Below are positions 35,532 to 45,493 of a DNA stretch of 55,784 nt, piece by piece. The first letter of the stretch is position 1, and each line of letters starts with the position of its first letter. The notes below the pieces were generated by a model. It saw only the letters and a program-made list of their open reading frames with translations. It did no database searches and was not told the DNA's origin. A program made the position numbers and the translations under genes. The stretch is taken from assembly GCF_003184185.1 (NCBI RefSeq), contig NZ_QHJG01000029.1:1-55784 (forward strand), read 5' to 3'. The stretch comes from Legionella qingyii. Its GTDB lineage: Bacteria; Pseudomonadota; Gammaproteobacteria; Legionellales; Legionellaceae.

Positions 35532-35825
35532 CTACTTTCCTATAGATTCAATTTTTGTTTTTAACTTTAAACCGGGTTTAAAGGTTACAACTCTCCTGGC
35601 TACAACCGGAATTTCCTCTCCGGTTTTGGGGTTCCTACCGGGCCTTTGTGGCTTATCCCTTAGTGTAAAATTACCAAATCCTGATAATTTTACGTGATAC
35701 CCATGCTCAAGAGCATGCCGCAACTCTTCAAAAAAATTCTCGACCATTTCCTTTGATGCAGGTTTGGACAGATTTAATTCATCACACAGGGTTTCTGCCA
35801 TTATTGCTTTGCTTAGTGCATTCAC
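35532..35825 (-). CDS. ihfA: Integration host factor subunit alpha
   Basis: DNA-bending nucleoid protein that forms a heterodimer with IhfB. The 97-residue product has the HU/IHF signature [21 protein letters not shown] with the intercalating proline, after a helical dimerisation region. It follows pheT by two bases, the classic pheST-ihfA arrangement. In Legionella IHF affects developmental and virulence gene expression; nothing here shows its own regulation. Confidence 0.96.
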   Translation of the reverse strand: MNALSKAIMAETLCDELNLSKPASKEMVENFFEELRHALEHGYHVKLSGFGNFTLRDKPQRPGRNPKTGEEIPVVARRVVTFKPGLKLKTKIESIGK

Positions 35826-35827
35826 GA

Positions 35828-38209
35828 TTATTCCCTCAATATGATTGAAAATTTATTTTCTAACATGTTGATTATAGCACTAATTAAAGAGTTTATCTCT
35901 GTATCGACTAAAGTACGATTTTCATCTTGTAACGTCATAGCAACGGCAAGGCTTTTTTTTCCTTGAGGAATCCCTTCCCCTGTGTACACATCAAATACAT
36001 CAAAAGATTTTAACCAGCTTTCTTTTATGGTTTCTCGGACCGCTGATTCAATCAGCATGACGCTGATGTCCGCATCGACCAAGAATGACAAATCACGACG
36101 AATTTGCGGGTATTTTGAAATGGTTTTATAGCGTGGCGCTTCATGGCCAATTAATGCCGCTAAATTGATTTCAAAGAGCAAAACATCCTCTTGTAAATCT
36201 AATGCATCTGCCAAACGTGGGTGTAACATCCCCATCCATCCGGCGAATACCCCATCGATATTGATTTGAGCTGATTGTCCAGGATGTAATGCATCATGCA
36301 CAGCAGCTACGAATTCGACTTGTTTTAATTTAAGTGACGCAAATAAAGATTGAAGATCACCTTTTAAATCAAAAAAATCAAAAACCCGAGTAGGCTCACT
36401 CCAATTGACACTACCTTGTTCTCCCATCAACAAGCCTGCAATACAAGGACGCTCTACAAGTTGTTCCTTGTTCAAATCAAAAACGACACCTATTTCGAAA
36501 AATTTAACTGCATTTTGCTGGCGGTGAACATTATAAATCATTGATGCAATCAATCCTGGCCACATCCCGGCACGCATTTGTGATAATTCCGAAGAAATTG
36601 GATTAAGCAATTGCATAAATTCTTTGTGTGGATAAAGTTCACGTTGTAATTCAGGATCAACAAAACTGTAACTTATCGTTTCATGATACCCTCTGTTACT
36701 GAACCAGTGTGAAAGCTTCGCTGCTATTTCTTCATTACCACATGTTGTTCCTGCCTGCACTAATGTTGTGGTAGGTTGAGCATGCAAATTATCATATCCA
36801 TAAAGACGGATGATTTCTTCAACTAAATCGACATCATGTTGAATATCAAAACGATGAGAAGGAATAGTGACATCAAGAAAATTATGGTGCTCTTTTCCTA
36901 CTACGACACCAAGCCCTTCTAATAATGTTTTCATCTCTTGCAGTGAAATACTAAGCCCAGTTAATTTTTTCACTTTATCGGTATCAAAAGTAAAGTTCAC
37001 CGTTTCTGGTAAATATTTGTTATCATCAGCTTCAATAACTGGCCCTACTTCTCCACCTGCAATTTCTAAAATTAATGCTGTAGCTCGTTCAAGAGCTTTC
37101 ATTTGCAAGCATGGATCGACGCCGCGTTCATAACGTTGAGATGAATCACTGAACAAACCAAATTTTCTTGCTACTCCGGCAATAACAATCGGATTAAAAT
37201 AGGCACTTTCTAAGAATACGTTTTGGGTATGTGCTTGTACCGAACTTGCTTCTCCACCCATGATACCAGCCATTGCCAAAGGTTTCTCTTTGTCTGCAAT
37301 AACCAATACTTTTTCATTTAATGTTAATTCTTGACCATCAAGCAACGTTAACTGTTCTTGACTATTACTAAAGCGTACATTTATTTCACCTTTGATTGTT
37401 GCTAAATCAAAAGCATGCATAGGCTGGCCTAATTCAATCATTACATAATTCATAACATCCACAATCGGATGCAAAGTACGAATACCGCTGCGACGTAAGC
37501 GCTCACTCATCCATAAAGGGGTAGTTGCTTTAGGATTTATATTACGAATTACTCGACCACAGTATCGCGGACAAGCCTCAGGACTTTTTAACTGTATTGG
37601 TAATACATCATCGATACTGGGCGTCAGTTCAGGAATTGATTTTTCTAATAAGGGCAATTTGTTTAACACGGCTACTTCGCGAGCGATACCTAAAACGCTA
37701 AAACAATCAGCTCGGTTGGGAGTTAAATCTATATCAAAAATATGATCATCCAGAGTCAAATATTCGCACAGATCCATACCCACAGGCGCATCACTTTCCA
37801 ATTCCATGATGCCTTCAGATTGCTCTGCCATACCTAGCTCGGTGACCGAACAGAGCATACCTTGAGATAATTCGCCACGCAATTTGGATTCTTTGATATT
37901 AAAACCTCCCGGCAGGCGTGCACCAATCATAGCCAAAGCTACTTTTAATCCAGCTCTTACATTGGAAGCACCGCAAACAATTTGCAGCGGTTTATCCATG
38001 TTTGCATTGACTTCACAAACAGTTAATTTATCTGCATTGGGATGAGGTTTGGTACTAAGAACTTCAGCAACGATTACATGAGTAAACTCTCCTGCTACTG
38101 GACTCACCGCATCTACTTCCAGGCCAGCCATAGTCAGTTGACTTGCTAATTCTTGTTCAGTTAATGAGTAATTTACCCATTCACGTAACCATAATTTACT
38201 TAATTTCAT
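35828..38209 (-). CDS. pheT: Phenylalanyl-tRNA synthetase beta subunit
   Basis: Beta chain of the alpha2-beta2 PheRS. The 793-residue protein has the N-terminal tRNA-binding OB domain ([23 protein letters not shown]), B3/B4 editing domain, B5 domain (TNFTF... region, here [16 protein letters not shown]), and a C-terminal ferredoxin-like anticodon-binding domain ([18 protein letters not shown]). It follows pheS after about 100 bases and ends just before ihfA. Confidence 0.97.
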   Translation of the reverse strand: MKLSKLWLREWVNYSLTEQELASQLTMAGLEVDAVSPVAGEFTHVIVAEVLSTKPHPNADKLTVCEVNANMDKPLQIVCGASNVRAGLKVALAMIGARLPGGFNIKESKLRGELSQGMLCSVTELGMAEQSEGIMELESDAPVGMDLCEYLTLDDHIFDIDLTPNRADCFSVLGIAREVAVLNKLPLLEKSIPELTPSIDDVLPIQLKSPEACPRYCGRVIRNINPKATTPLWMSERLRRSGIRTLHPIVDVMNYVMIELGQPMHAFDLATIKGEINVRFSNSQEQLTLLDGQELTLNEKVLVIADKEKPLAMAGIMGGEASSVQAHTQNVFLESAYFNPIVIAGVARKFGLFSDSSQRYERGVDPCLQMKALERATALILEIAGGEVGPVIEADDNKYLPETVNFTFDTDKVKKLTGLSISLQEMKTLLEGLGVVVGKEHHNFLDVTIPSHRFDIQHDVDLVEEIIRLYGYDNLHAQPTTTLVQAGTTCGNEEIAAKLSHWFSNRGYHETISYSFVDPELQRELYPHKEFMQLLNPISSELSQMRAGMWPGLIASMIYNVHRQQNAVKFFEIGVVFDLNKEQLVERPCIAGLLMGEQGSVNWSEPTRVFDFFDLKGDLQSLFASLKLKQVEFVAAVHDALHPGQSAQINIDGVFAGWMGMLHPRLADALDLQEDVLLFEINLAALIGHEAPRYKTISKYPQIRRDLSFLVDADISVMLIESAVRETIKESWLKSFDVFDVYTGEGIPQGKKSLAVAMTLQDENRTLVDTEINSLISAIINMLENKFSIILRE

Positions 38210-38313
38210 TTATAGTCCTTACCACCTGATTAAACTTTTTATTAGGTTCGCAGAGCTTCACTCGGATACCGAACCATAATACTGAAAACAACAGATCAAC
38301 AGTGCAAAATATC

Positions 38314-39327
38314 TTAAAATTGATTTAAAAAAGTAAGATCATTTTCAAACATCATCCGTAAGTCATCTATTCCATAATACAACATTGCTAATCTATCCAA
38401 CCCCATGCCAAACGCCCAACCTTGATATTCATCAGGGGAAATATTCACGGCCTTAAGTACATTAGGATGCACCATGCCACAGCCTAAAACCTCAAGCCAT
38501 CCAGTAAACTTACAAGAACGACATCCTTTACCACTGCATTGGGTACATTCAATATCAACTTCTGCAGATGGCTCAGTGAACGGGAAATAGGAGGGTCTAA
38601 ACCGCAATGCCAATTTTCGACCGAAGAAATCTGCGAATAAATCTTGGAGCAAGCCTTTTAAACTGGCTAAAGTAGCCTGCTTGTCAATTAACAACCCCTC
38701 AACTTGATGGAACATAGGTGTATGGGTTAAATCTGAATCGCAACGATAGACACGCCCTGGAGCAATTAAACGAAAAGGAGGTTTACGTTGTTCCATAGCA
38801 CGAATTTGTACTGGAGACGTATGCGTTCTCAATAAACGACCATCACCAAAATAAAAGGTATCATGCATTGCACGTGCTGGATGATGTCCAGGAATATTCA
38901 ACGCTTCGAAATTATAAAATTCAGTTTCTATTTCCGGGCCGTCAACAATGTCAAAACCCATACGACTAAAAAACTCATTAATTCTATGTTTTACTTGAGT
39001 TACAGGGTGCAATGAACCACCCTCTTTCTTCCGTCCTGGAAGAGTCACATCAATACGTTCTGCTGAAAGTTTTTCTAGTAATTGCTTTTCTTTGAGTTCA
39101 AGCATTTTTGTTTCAATCAATGCACTGATTTCACGTTTTGCCTGATTTACTAATTGACCTACTTTAGGTTTGTCTTCGGCGGATAAGTGAGCAAGTCCTT
39201 TTAAAATTTCAGTCAGCTTGCCCTTCTTGCCTAGAAAATCAACGCGAATTGATTCTAATTCAGATACATCTTGTGCATTGTTAATTGCTTCAGAAGCCTG
39301 CTCTTGTATGGTGATGATATCCTGCAT
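38314..39327 (-). CDS. pheS: Phenylalanyl-tRNA synthetase alpha subunit
   Basis: Catalytic chain of PheRS, charging tRNA-Phe. Class II motifs are present: [20 protein letters not shown], the motif 2 region [10 protein letters not shown] and the C-terminal [16 protein letters not shown]. The ATG at 39327 gives 337 residues with the usual N-terminus [10 protein letters not shown]; a GTG twelve bases earlier is less likely. A stem-loop with T-run and a small open frame lie directly upstream, suggesting attenuation as for E. coli pheST. Confidence 0.96.
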   Translation of the reverse strand: MQDIITIQEQASEAINNAQDVSELESIRVDFLGKKGKLTEILKGLAHLSAEDKPKVGQLVNQAKREISALIETKMLELKEKQLLEKLSAERIDVTLPGRKKEGGSLHPVTQVKHRINEFFSRMGFDIVDGPEIETEFYNFEALNIPGHHPARAMHDTFYFGDGRLLRTHTSPVQIRAMEQRKPPFRLIAPGRVYRCDSDLTHTPMFHQVEGLLIDKQATLASLKGLLQDLFADFFGRKLALRFRPSYFPFTEPSAEVDIECTQCSGKGCRSCKFTGWLEVLGCGMVHPNVLKAVNISPDEYQGWAFGMGLDRLAMLYYGIDDLRMMFENDLTFLNQF

Positions 39328-39329
39328 AA

Positions 39330-39380
39330 TTATACCCACAAGTAAAAAGGAGGCCGCAGCCTCCTTAAAATAAATTTCAT
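39330..39380 (-). promoter_or_regulatory. Possible leader reading frame before pheS
   Basis: On the minus strand a 16-codon frame, ATG to TAA, encodes [16 protein letters not shown]. It spans the terminator hairpin and stops two bases before the pheS ATG. It holds two Phe codons (TTT), one just before and one just after the stem. E. coli pheST is controlled by a Phe-rich leader peptide (pheM), so a similar role is possible. The ribosome site is weak, so translation is uncertain. Confidence 0.35.
39344..39366 (-). terminator. Stem-loop with T-run before pheS (attenuator or rplT terminator)
   Basis: On the minus strand AAGGAGGC-TGCG-GCCTCCTT is followed by TTT, a perfect eight-pair stem ending 17 bases before pheS. 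As it lies between rplT and pheS in the conserved operon, it either ends the infC-rpmI-rplT transcript or attenuates pheST. Confidence 0.8.
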
Positions 39381-39409
39381 CTTTAAGCTAGTGTTCTTAA
39401 ACTAACGTG

Positions 39410-39441
39410 TAGCCTGGCTGCAAGTTAGTGGAACCGGGCTA
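39410..39441. repeat. Short palindromic repeat fragment (copy G)
   Basis: TAGCCTGGCTGCAAGTTAGT and GGAACCGGGCTA are remnants of the intergenic palindrome family, in the rplT-pheS gap. Confidence 0.45.
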
Positions 39442-39467
39442 CAATAATTATCGATACTTTATAAAGA

Positions 39468-39827
39468 TTATTTTGCTAATGCAGCTTTAGCTTGTTCAGC
39501 AATTGCAGCAAAAGCTATTTTGTCATGAACAGCTAGATCAGCCAATACTTTTCTATCCAGATCAATTGATGCTTTTTTCAACCCATCAATTAAACGGCTG
39601 TATGATAATCCGCACTCACGAGCTTGTGCATTAATACGCGTAATCCACAATGCACGAAATTGACGTTTTTTCTGACGTCGATCGCGATAAGCATATTGAC
39701 CCGCTTTGATTACTGCTTGTTTTGCCATGCGGTAGGTTCGGCTACGGGCTCCGTAATAACCTTTTGCTTGGTCTAAAACTTTCTTGTGACGCGCTTTCGC
39801 TGTCACACCACGTTTAACTCTTGGCAT
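39468..39827 (-). CDS. rplT: Large ribosomal subunit protein bL20
   Basis: 23S rRNA-binding assembly protein of 119 residues, very basic. [20 protein letters not shown] and [20 protein letters not shown] are family hallmarks. It lies 14 bases downstream of rpmI. In E. coli L20 represses rpmI-rplT translation; nothing in this sequence lets me confirm that here. Confidence 0.97.
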   Translation of the reverse strand: MPRVKRGVTAKARHKKVLDQAKGYYGARSRTYRMAKQAVIKAGQYAYRDRRQKKRQFRALWITRINAQARECGLSYSRLIDGLKKASIDLDRKVLADLAVHDKIAFAAIAEQAKAALAK

Positions 39828-39841
39828 TCTTCATTCCCCCC

Positions 39842-40042
39842 TTAACTACCGTGCAACATGCGTTCTGCCAAACGTGCATCGCATGGCTTTAAAGTACCAG
39901 CCTCTACACGCAAATGACGCTTTGCCTTAGTAGACTTTTTGGTGAGGATATGGTTTCTATAAGCGCCACGACGTTTAATCGCGCCACTTGCTGTCTTACG
40001 GAAGCGTTTAGACGCTCCGCGATGTGACTTTAACTTCGGCAT
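39842..40042 (-). CDS. rpmI: Large ribosomal subunit protein bL35
   Basis: A 66-residue basic 50S protein. [20 protein letters not shown] and the end region RMLHGS match bL35. It lies between infC and rplT, the conserved order. Confidence 0.96.
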   Translation of the reverse strand: MPKLKSHRGASKRFRKTASGAIKRRGAYRNHILTKKSTKAKRHLRVEAGTLKPCDARLAERMLHGS

Positions 40043-40069
40043 AACAATGTACTCCGCATTTGATTTCAG

Positions 40070-40606
40070 CTACTTGGTTTTTTTGGGTGATAAAACCATC
40101 AGTAATTGTCTTCCTTCGCGTTTTGCTTGCTGTTCTACAACAGCAAATTCAGCGGTATCTTGCTGTAAACGCTCAAGAATCTTCATACCCAGTTCTTGAT
40201 GAGCCATTTCACGACCACGAAAACGCAGCGTAATTTTGACTTTATCACCATGATTTAGGAAACGGATCAGGTTGCGTAGCTTGACCTGATAATCCCCATC
40301 TTCCGTCGTAGGACGGAATTTCAATTCTTTGACCTGAATTTGCTTTTGCTTTTTCTTTGCTTCAGCTTGTTTTTTACTCAGTTCAAAGAGAAACTTGCCA
40401 TAATCCATGATCCGGCATACTGGAGGTTTGGCTGTAGGCGATATTTCAACCAGATCCAAGCCACCTTCTTCCGCTGCACGCAGGGCTTCACGTGTTGAGA
40501 CAATTCCTGCCTGATTACCATCGACATCAATTAAGCGTACCTCAGGTACATTGATCTGTTCATTAATTCGTGCGCGATCATTTTCACGCTTAGTTGGTGC
40601 ACTAAT
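40070..40606 (-). CDS. infC: Translation initiation factor IF-3, with an ATT start codon
   Basis: Binds the 30S subunit and checks start-codon pairing. No ATG, GTG or suitable TTG begins the full protein. The frame runs on upstream to an ATT at 40606, preceded by AGGGGGG seven bases away and by an in-frame TAA two codons upstream, so the limits are firm. From ATT the protein reads (M)[19 protein letters not shown], then [11 protein letters not shown], and has 178 residues (E. coli 180). A non-standard AUU start is the known device by which IF-3 represses its own synthesis. The TTG internal start at 40459 would remove the N-terminal domain. Confidence 0.96.
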   Translation of the reverse strand: MSAPTKRENDRARINEQINVPEVRLIDVDGNQAGIVSTREALRAAEEGGLDLVEISPTAKPPVCRIMDYGKFLFELSKKQAEAKKKQKQIQVKELKFRPTTEDGDYQVKLRNLIRFLNHGDKVKITLRFRGREMAHQELGMKILERLQQDTAEFAVVEQQAKREGRQLLMVLSPKKTK

Positions 40607-40626
40607 GGTTTAACCCCCCCTGCTTG

Positions 40627-42546
40627 TTAATTAGGAATTGATCCTTTCCGAGCAATTTCTTGCGCCAAGGTATCACAAATTGTATCTATTGTCATCACAC
40701 CCAAGTCTGTTCCTTCGCGAGAACGCACTGCGACTTGGTTTGATTCAACTTCTTTATCCCCTATCACTAAGAGATAAGGTACTTTTTGTAAAGTATGTTC
40801 ACGAATTTTAAAGCCAATTTTCTCATTTCTCAAGTCATAGTTGGCCCGAATACCTCTTTTTTGCAAAATTTGAGTTACCTTTTGGGCATACTCATTCTGT
40901 TTTTCACTAATTGTGAGCACAATCGCTTGTACAGGGGACAACCATAAGGGAAACTTCCCTGCGTAATGTTCTATCAAAATCCCCATAAAACGCTCAAAAG
41001 AGCCTAAAATTGCACGATGCAACATAACAGGAATTTGTTTGCTACCATCTTCAGCAACATATGAAGCATCCAAACGACCCGGCATCGAAAAATCAACTTG
41101 TATGGTTCCACACTGCCAAATTCTGCCTAAACAATCAGCCAAAGAGCACTCAATTTTAGGTCCATAGAAAGCACCTTCACCTGGCGCATCAACCCATTCT
41201 ATATTGCGATCTTTCATTGCTTGTTTTAAAGCAGCCTCTGCTTTATCCCATACATCATCACTACCAACTCGTTTTTCAGGACGTAATGCCAATCGATATT
41301 TAATTTCTTTAAAACCAAAATCAGCATATACGGATTGAACCAATTCGAGCATCATCGCTACTTCTGATTGGATTTGATCTTCAGTACAAAAGATATGAGC
41401 ATCGTCTTGAACCATATTACGGACACGCATCAAACCATGCAATGCACCAGAGGGTTCACAACGATGACAATTACCAAACTCAGACAATCTTAATGGCAAA
41501 TCTCTATAACTTTTTAAACCTTGATTGAATACTTGCACATGGCATGGGCAATTCATAGGCTTAACAGCATAGTGACGATTTTCAGTTTCGGTAACGAACA
41601 TTTCATCTCTAAAATTAGCCCAATGACCTGATTTTTCCCAAAGAATCCTATCAACTAATTGAGGGGTCTTAATTTCTTGATAACCAAAATCAACCAGACG
41701 ATGACGCATATAGCGTTCAAGCTCTTGATAAATTGTCCAACCTTTGGGATGCCAAAATACCATTCCAGGAGCAATATCCTGGAAATGGAATAACTCTAAG
41801 CTCTTGCCTAATTTACGATGATCGCGTTTTTCAGCTTCCTCAAGACGGAATAAATAGTCGGTTAAGGATTTTTTATCAGCCCAGGCAGTACCATAAATGC
41901 GTTGCAACATTTCGTTATTGGAGTCACCACGCCAGTAAGCACCTGCTAATTTAGTCAGCTTAAATGCCTTTAAAAATCCCGTGGAAGGAACATGAGGACC
42001 ACGGCAAAGATCTTCAAAATCGCCTTGCTTGTACAAAGACAACACTTCATCTTTAGGAATATCAGCAATAATCTTGGCTTTGTATTCCTCGCCAATACCC
42101 TTGAAATATTTAATTGCCTCGTCACGGGGTAACTCTCTACGTGTTACGGGGTAATTCGCTTTGGCTAATTCCATCATTTTCGCTTCGATTGACTCTAAAT
42201 CTTCTGGCGTAAAAGGTCTTTGAAAGGCGAAGTCATAATAAAAGCCATCTTCGATAACAGGGCCTATAGTCACCTGCGCTGTTGGAAAAAGACTTTTAAC
42301 TGCTTGCGCTAATAAGTGCGCTGTAGAGTGGCGAATCACTTCAAGGCTTTCATCTTGTTTTTCTGTAAGGATGACTAATGCACAATCATTCTCAATAAGG
42401 AAAGAAGTATCGACTAAGCGATCATTGATGCGGCCTGCTATAGCCGCTTTAGCTAACCCAGGACTTATGCTATGAGCTACATCATAAACAGTTAAAGGCG
42501 CTTCAAAATGTTTTATACTTCCATCCGGCAATTTAATGTTTGGCAT
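40627..42546 (-). CDS. thrS: Threonyl-tRNA synthetase
   Basis: Class II synthetase charging tRNA-Thr. The 639-residue protein has the N-terminal TGS domain ([20 protein letters not shown]), an editing domain with [11 protein letters not shown] and the [10 protein letters not shown] zinc/editing motif, the catalytic core ([30 protein letters not shown]) and the C-terminal anticodon domain. The ATG at 42546 fits the family; a GTG 18 bases earlier is less likely. It leads into infC after 20 bases. Confidence 0.97.
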   Translation of the reverse strand: MPNIKLPDGSIKHFEAPLTVYDVAHSISPGLAKAAIAGRINDRLVDTSFLIENDCALVILTEKQDESLEVIRHSTAHLLAQAVKSLFPTAQVTIGPVIEDGFYYDFAFQRPFTPEDLESIEAKMMELAKANYPVTRRELPRDEAIKYFKGIGEEYKAKIIADIPKDEVLSLYKQGDFEDLCRGPHVPSTGFLKAFKLTKLAGAYWRGDSNNEMLQRIYGTAWADKKSLTDYLFRLEEAEKRDHRKLGKSLELFHFQDIAPGMVFWHPKGWTIYQELERYMRHRLVDFGYQEIKTPQLVDRILWEKSGHWANFRDEMFVTETENRHYAVKPMNCPCHVQVFNQGLKSYRDLPLRLSEFGNCHRCEPSGALHGLMRVRNMVQDDAHIFCTEDQIQSEVAMMLELVQSVYADFGFKEIKYRLALRPEKRVGSDDVWDKAEAALKQAMKDRNIEWVDAPGEGAFYGPKIECSLADCLGRIWQCGTIQVDFSMPGRLDASYVAEDGSKQIPVMLHRAILGSFERFMGILIEHYAGKFPLWLSPVQAIVLTISEKQNEYAQKVTQILQKRGIRANYDLRNEKIGFKIREHTLQKVPYLLVIGDKEVESNQVAVRSREGTDLGVMTIDTICDTLAQEIARKGSIPN

Positions 42547-42572
42547 AATTTTATCCGTAAGCACTTCTTTTC

Positions 42573-42598
42573 AAAAAAAAACCCTGCATGGCAGGGCT
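42573..42598 (-). terminator. Terminator between tRNA-Val and thrS
   Basis: On the minus strand AGCCCTGC-CAT-GCAGGGTT is followed by a run of seven or more T. The stem has seven good pairs and one G-U. It lies 80 bases past tRNA-Val and 26 bases before thrS, so it may end the tRNA transcript or, if thrS is read from upstream, act as an attenuator. Confidence 0.8.
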
Positions 42599-42677
42599 TA
42601 AACCTTAATTTAAAAGGAGTCAATCTTAAGCATCATCCCAAATGAAAGCGGGGCTCCTGGAATACGATTTAGTTGCA

Positions 42678-42752
42678 TGGTAGGCACGAGTGGGATCGAA
42701 CCACCGACCACCACCATGTCAAGGTGGTGCTCTACCACTGAGCTACGTGCCT
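42678..42752 (-). tRNA. tRNA-Val (anticodon GAC)
   Basis: The 75-base cloverleaf has acceptor arms AGGCACG/CGTGCCT, D-arm GCTC...GAGC, an anticodon stem CCACC/GGTGG with loop TTGACAT (anticodon GAC), T-arm GGTGG-TTCGATC-CCACT and an encoded ACCA end. The T-stem closes with one G-U. It reads GUC valine codons. Confidence 0.97.
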
Positions 42753-42891
42753 ATAAAACGACCTGCATACCCAATGTGGGGAAGTATATAATAAGGTTAT
42801 ATTACAAAGCAATCATTTACCTAGAAAAAACGGATGAATCTATCGTGATCGAGTTAAAATTGCACAATGGCCTTTCCAAGCTACATTTTCA

Positions 42892-43011
42892 GGACTTACG
42901 AAAAATCTCAAGGTCGAGGCAAAAAATGTTTTTAATGAGGGAGTTTAGATAGACTAAATGACCGAATTAAAAACATTTTTTAACAAAGAGATTGGGGTTT
43001 TTCGTAAGTCC
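42892..43011. repeat. 120-bp inverted-repeat element, copy 2
   Basis: Same length and same perfect 14-base ends (GGACTTACGAAAAA / TTTTTCGTAAGTCC) as the copy at 1188-1307, with only a handful of internal differences. It lies in the gap between tRNA-Val and the XRE regulator. The gap from 42753 to 43299 holds no other gene that I can support. Confidence 0.75.
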
Positions 43012-43299
43012 TGATTTTATTTTTAAGAGAATGACAGTTTACGTCCATATAAAGGCACTTGTAAGTATGTTGTAAGCCCCTGTTTGATATTTTTAAAGGG
43101 TCATAGATAGGCTCAAATGGAGGGGAACCATTCAAGCCATGATATTGCGAGGTAAACTGCTACGAGTCATACCACTTTTTCTCGATTGGACTATACTGTG
43201 ATATTTGTTCCATCGTACATCACTGTTCCTTTTGGGGCTGATAACCTTTCCATAGGTTTCTCTGGCATTATACTTCGTTTGCCATTTTTGTCAACAATC

Positions 43300-43325
43300 G
43301 GTTTCCATTAGAAACCAATGGTTTC
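43300..43325 (+). promoter_or_regulatory. Three alternating half-sites, likely operator of the XRE regulator
   Basis: GGTTTC-N5-GAAACC-N3-GGTTTC makes two overlapping palindromes (43300-43316 and 43311-43325). Further GTTTC words follow at 43347-43356, inside the spacer of the promoter at 43341-43369. Such spacing before a helix-turn-helix gene suggests autoregulation. Confidence 0.6.
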
Positions 43326-43340
43326 GCATATTATAATATT

Positions 43341-43369
43341 TTGCATGTTTCGTTTCTATTGATTATAAT
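43341..43369 (+). promoter_or_regulatory. Promoter for the XRE regulator
   Basis: TTGCAT (43341-43346), a 17-base spacer, and TATAAT (43364-43369), 33 bases before the ATG. The spacer holds GTTTCGTTTC, resembling the upstream half-sites, so repressor bound there would block polymerase. Confidence 0.6.
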
Positions 43370-43401
43370 TTATTTACTCTTAAATTGGAGCTCTATACAC
43401 C

Positions 43402-43887
43402 ATGGAAAAAATCAACCTGGCAAAGCAGTTCGCTGATCGCCTGCGTGATGCCATGATCGCGGCAGGATTTAATTCACAACGATCTACTTCGGGAGTTTGC
43501 ATTCATAAATTGTCGGAAATTACCGGCTATTCGTTACAAATATGCCGCAAGTATCTTCGCGGCGAAGCCATTCCTGATCCTGTTAAACTGATAGAAATCG
43601 CAGCGAAACTTCATGTTTCACCAGGGTGGTTGTTATTTGGCGGCTCTCATAATGACCAAGGAATTGCCCAAGAAAAAGTATGCATTAGTAAAAATTTACT
43701 TCACTATATTTTTACTAAAGCTTCCTGTCTTTATAATGAAATGCTTCCAGAACAAGAAATACCCAATTTTTTAATTGAATTAATCAATGATGTCAGCCTA
43801 ATTAATGCAGACGAAGAACAGTCTAAAAAAATTATTGATCTAGCTTTGGCTTCGCTCAAACATTTTAGTCATTCACACCAAACATAA
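43402..43887 (+). CDS. XRE-type helix-turn-helix regulator
   Basis: A 161-residue DNA-binding protein. Residues about 33-78 form a lambda-repressor-type helix-turn-helix (IHKLSEITGYSLQICRKYLR, then GEAIPDPVKLIEIAAKLHVS); the motif PGWLLFGG that ends it is common in phage-like repressors. The C-terminal half (90-161) is helical and not recognised; there is no protease-type (S24) domain. GGAG precedes the ATG by eight bases. The gene stands alone next to a tRNA and a mobile repeat, which hints at a mobile origin, but no phage genes follow. The upstream operator suggests that it controls itself. Confidence 0.8.
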   Translation: MEKINLAKQFADRLRDAMIAAGFNSQRSTSGVCIHKLSEITGYSLQICRKYLRGEAIPDPVKLIEIAAKLHVSPGWLLFGGSHNDQGIAQEKVCISKNLLHYIFTKASCLYNEMLPEQEIPNFLIELINDVSLINADEEQSKKIIDLALASLKHFSHSHQT

Positions 43888-44151
43888 TAAAACGGCTCTT
43901 TATAAGAGAGTCAGAAAGACATAATGACCGTCATCGGCAATTCATGTTTAAAGATAGGGTAATTTAACAATTAATAACCATTCGAACCTGACTCATCAAG
44001 CCTTTGGCAGCGGCATCTTTATTTATTGATATAGAGCCAAAAATCAAAATTTGTTTGATAATACACATTTTGCAAAAGAACTCCTTTCTATATATTTCGC
44101 CATTTGGCCCAATAGTGATATCATTGCATTTTAAAAACACACTGAGTTTAT

Positions 44152-44787
44152 ATGTTACTCCATTGTCTTTTCATCATTGGTATTTGTGTTGAAGCAATCA
44201 CTGGCGCCTTAGCGGCTGGTCGTAAAAAAATGGATTTCTTTGGAGTTATGTTGATTGCAAGCATTGCTGCATTAGGTGGTGGCACTGTACGAGATGCCCT
44301 ATTTAACACGTACCCTCTAACTTGGGTTATTCATCCTGAATATTTATTATACACATCAGTATGTGCATTCCTGACTATATTTATTGCACATTCATTGATT
44401 CGAATCATGAAAATATTTTTAATCCTCGACGCATTGGGATTGTCTACATTTGTGATTATTGGTACTCAAAAAGTACTCAACCATGGTTTATCACCCAGCA
44501 TTGCCGTCATTAGTGGCATGATTACCGGTATTTGTGGTGGTATGTTACGTGATATTCTATGCAACGACATTCCTTTGGTATTAAGAAAAGAACTTTACGC
44601 AGTAATTGCTTTGGCAGGTGCGGTACTGTTTACCACCCTTCACTATTTTGAGATTTCAGAAAATCTCAATGTGATTATTACACTAATCAGTATTTTTAGT
44701 GCTCGACTTATAGCCATTTTTTTCCACATTGAAATACCGATATTTGACTATTCAGAAAGTATCAAAAAACGGAAGCGAAAATCGTAG
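44152..44787 (+). CDS. TRIC/YadS-type membrane channel (UPF0126)
   Basis: A 211-residue inner-membrane protein with about seven hydrophobic segments. It has the duplicated glycine motifs of the trimeric intracellular cation channel family: AALGGGTVRDALF near residue 40 and GICGGMLRDILCND near residue 125. Bacterial members are thought to conduct K+ or transport small solutes; the exact role is unclear. It is followed by a palindromic repeat. Confidence 0.88.
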   Translation: MLLHCLFIIGICVEAITGALAAGRKKMDFFGVMLIASIAALGGGTVRDALFNTYPLTWVIHPEYLLYTSVCAFLTIFIAHSLIRIMKIFLILDALGLSTFVIIGTQKVLNHGLSPSIAVISGMITGICGGMLRDILCNDIPLVLRKELYAVIALAGAVLFTTLHYFEISENLNVIITLISIFSARLIAIFFHIEIPIFDYSESIKKRKRKS

Positions 44788-44810
44788 GACAAACAGAACT
44801 GTAGAAATAT

Positions 44811-44880
44811 AGCCTGGGTGAGGCGAAATGAGGGAAAAACCGTTAGCAAAACCCGGGTTCCGCTTCGCTTCACCCAGGCT
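44811..44880. repeat. Palindromic intergenic repeat (copy H)
   Basis: The clearest member of the family here: AGCCTGGGTGAGGCGAAAT on the left, and ACCCGGGTTCCGCTTCGCT then TCACCCAGGCT on the right. The ends AGCCTGGGTGA/TCACCCAGGCT are perfectly complementary. It lies between two convergent genes and could terminate both. Confidence 0.75.
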
Positions 44881-44891
44881 AAAAATCACTC

Positions 44892-45383
44892 TTAGACTTC
44901 TTTAACTTCGATAATACTCACTTCTTCATCGGGTACATCAGCGTGTCCCATACGTTGCCCAGTTTTTACTTTAGCAATCGCATCTACAACGTCCATACCC
45001 TCAACTACCTCACCAAATACACAATATCCATATCCTTGCATATGATCACCACTGTAGTTCAAAAATGCATTATCAGCGACATTAATAAAAAATTGCGCTG
45101 TTGCAGAATGTGGATCCATAGTTCTTGCCATTGCAATAGAACCTCGTTTATTGGGCTTAGCGTTCTTAGCTTCGTTTTTAATAGGCTCACGAGTTGATTT
45201 TTGTTTCATCTCTGAGTCAAGTCCACCACCTTGAATCATAAAGCCTGCGATAACACGATGGAAAATTGTATTATTATAAAAACCGCTGCGCACATAATTA
45301 AGAAAATTTTCTGCTGTAGCTGGAGTATTTTCTGTATCTAACTGTAGATGAATATCACCTTTAGATGTGCTAATTACAACCAT
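44892..45383 (-). CDS. ppiB: Cyclophilin-type peptidyl-prolyl cis-trans isomerase
   Basis: Cytoplasmic prolyl isomerase of 163 residues without a signal peptide. The active-site segments are present: [14 protein letters not shown] with the catalytic arginine, and [16 protein letters not shown]. It lies beside tgt on the same strand, separated by 110 bases. Its start has AGGAGATATTA upstream. Confidence 0.94.
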   Translation of the reverse strand: MVVISTSKGDIHLQLDTENTPATAENFLNYVRSGFYNNTIFHRVIAGFMIQGGGLDSEMKQKSTREPIKNEAKNAKPNKRGSIAMARTMDPHSATAQFFINVADNAFLNYSGDHMQGYGYCVFGEVVEGMDVVDAIAKVKTGQRMGHADVPDEEVSIIEVKEV

Positions 45384-45493
45384 TAATATCTCCTGTCATT
45401 TTTTAAATAAATTGATGAATCTTAGTATAGGTAAAAAGACTATGCTTTTTACAGGATATTATTCGTAATATGACTTAAATGCATGAGTGCCTT

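Noticed and set aside
40070..40459. A 129-residue IF-3 starting at TTG
   Set aside because: The full family protein extends to the ATT at 40606; the short form would lack the N-terminal domain.
42678..43011. Integrated island at tRNA-Val
   Set aside because: No integrase, no second attachment copy of the tRNA end, and core genes resume quickly.
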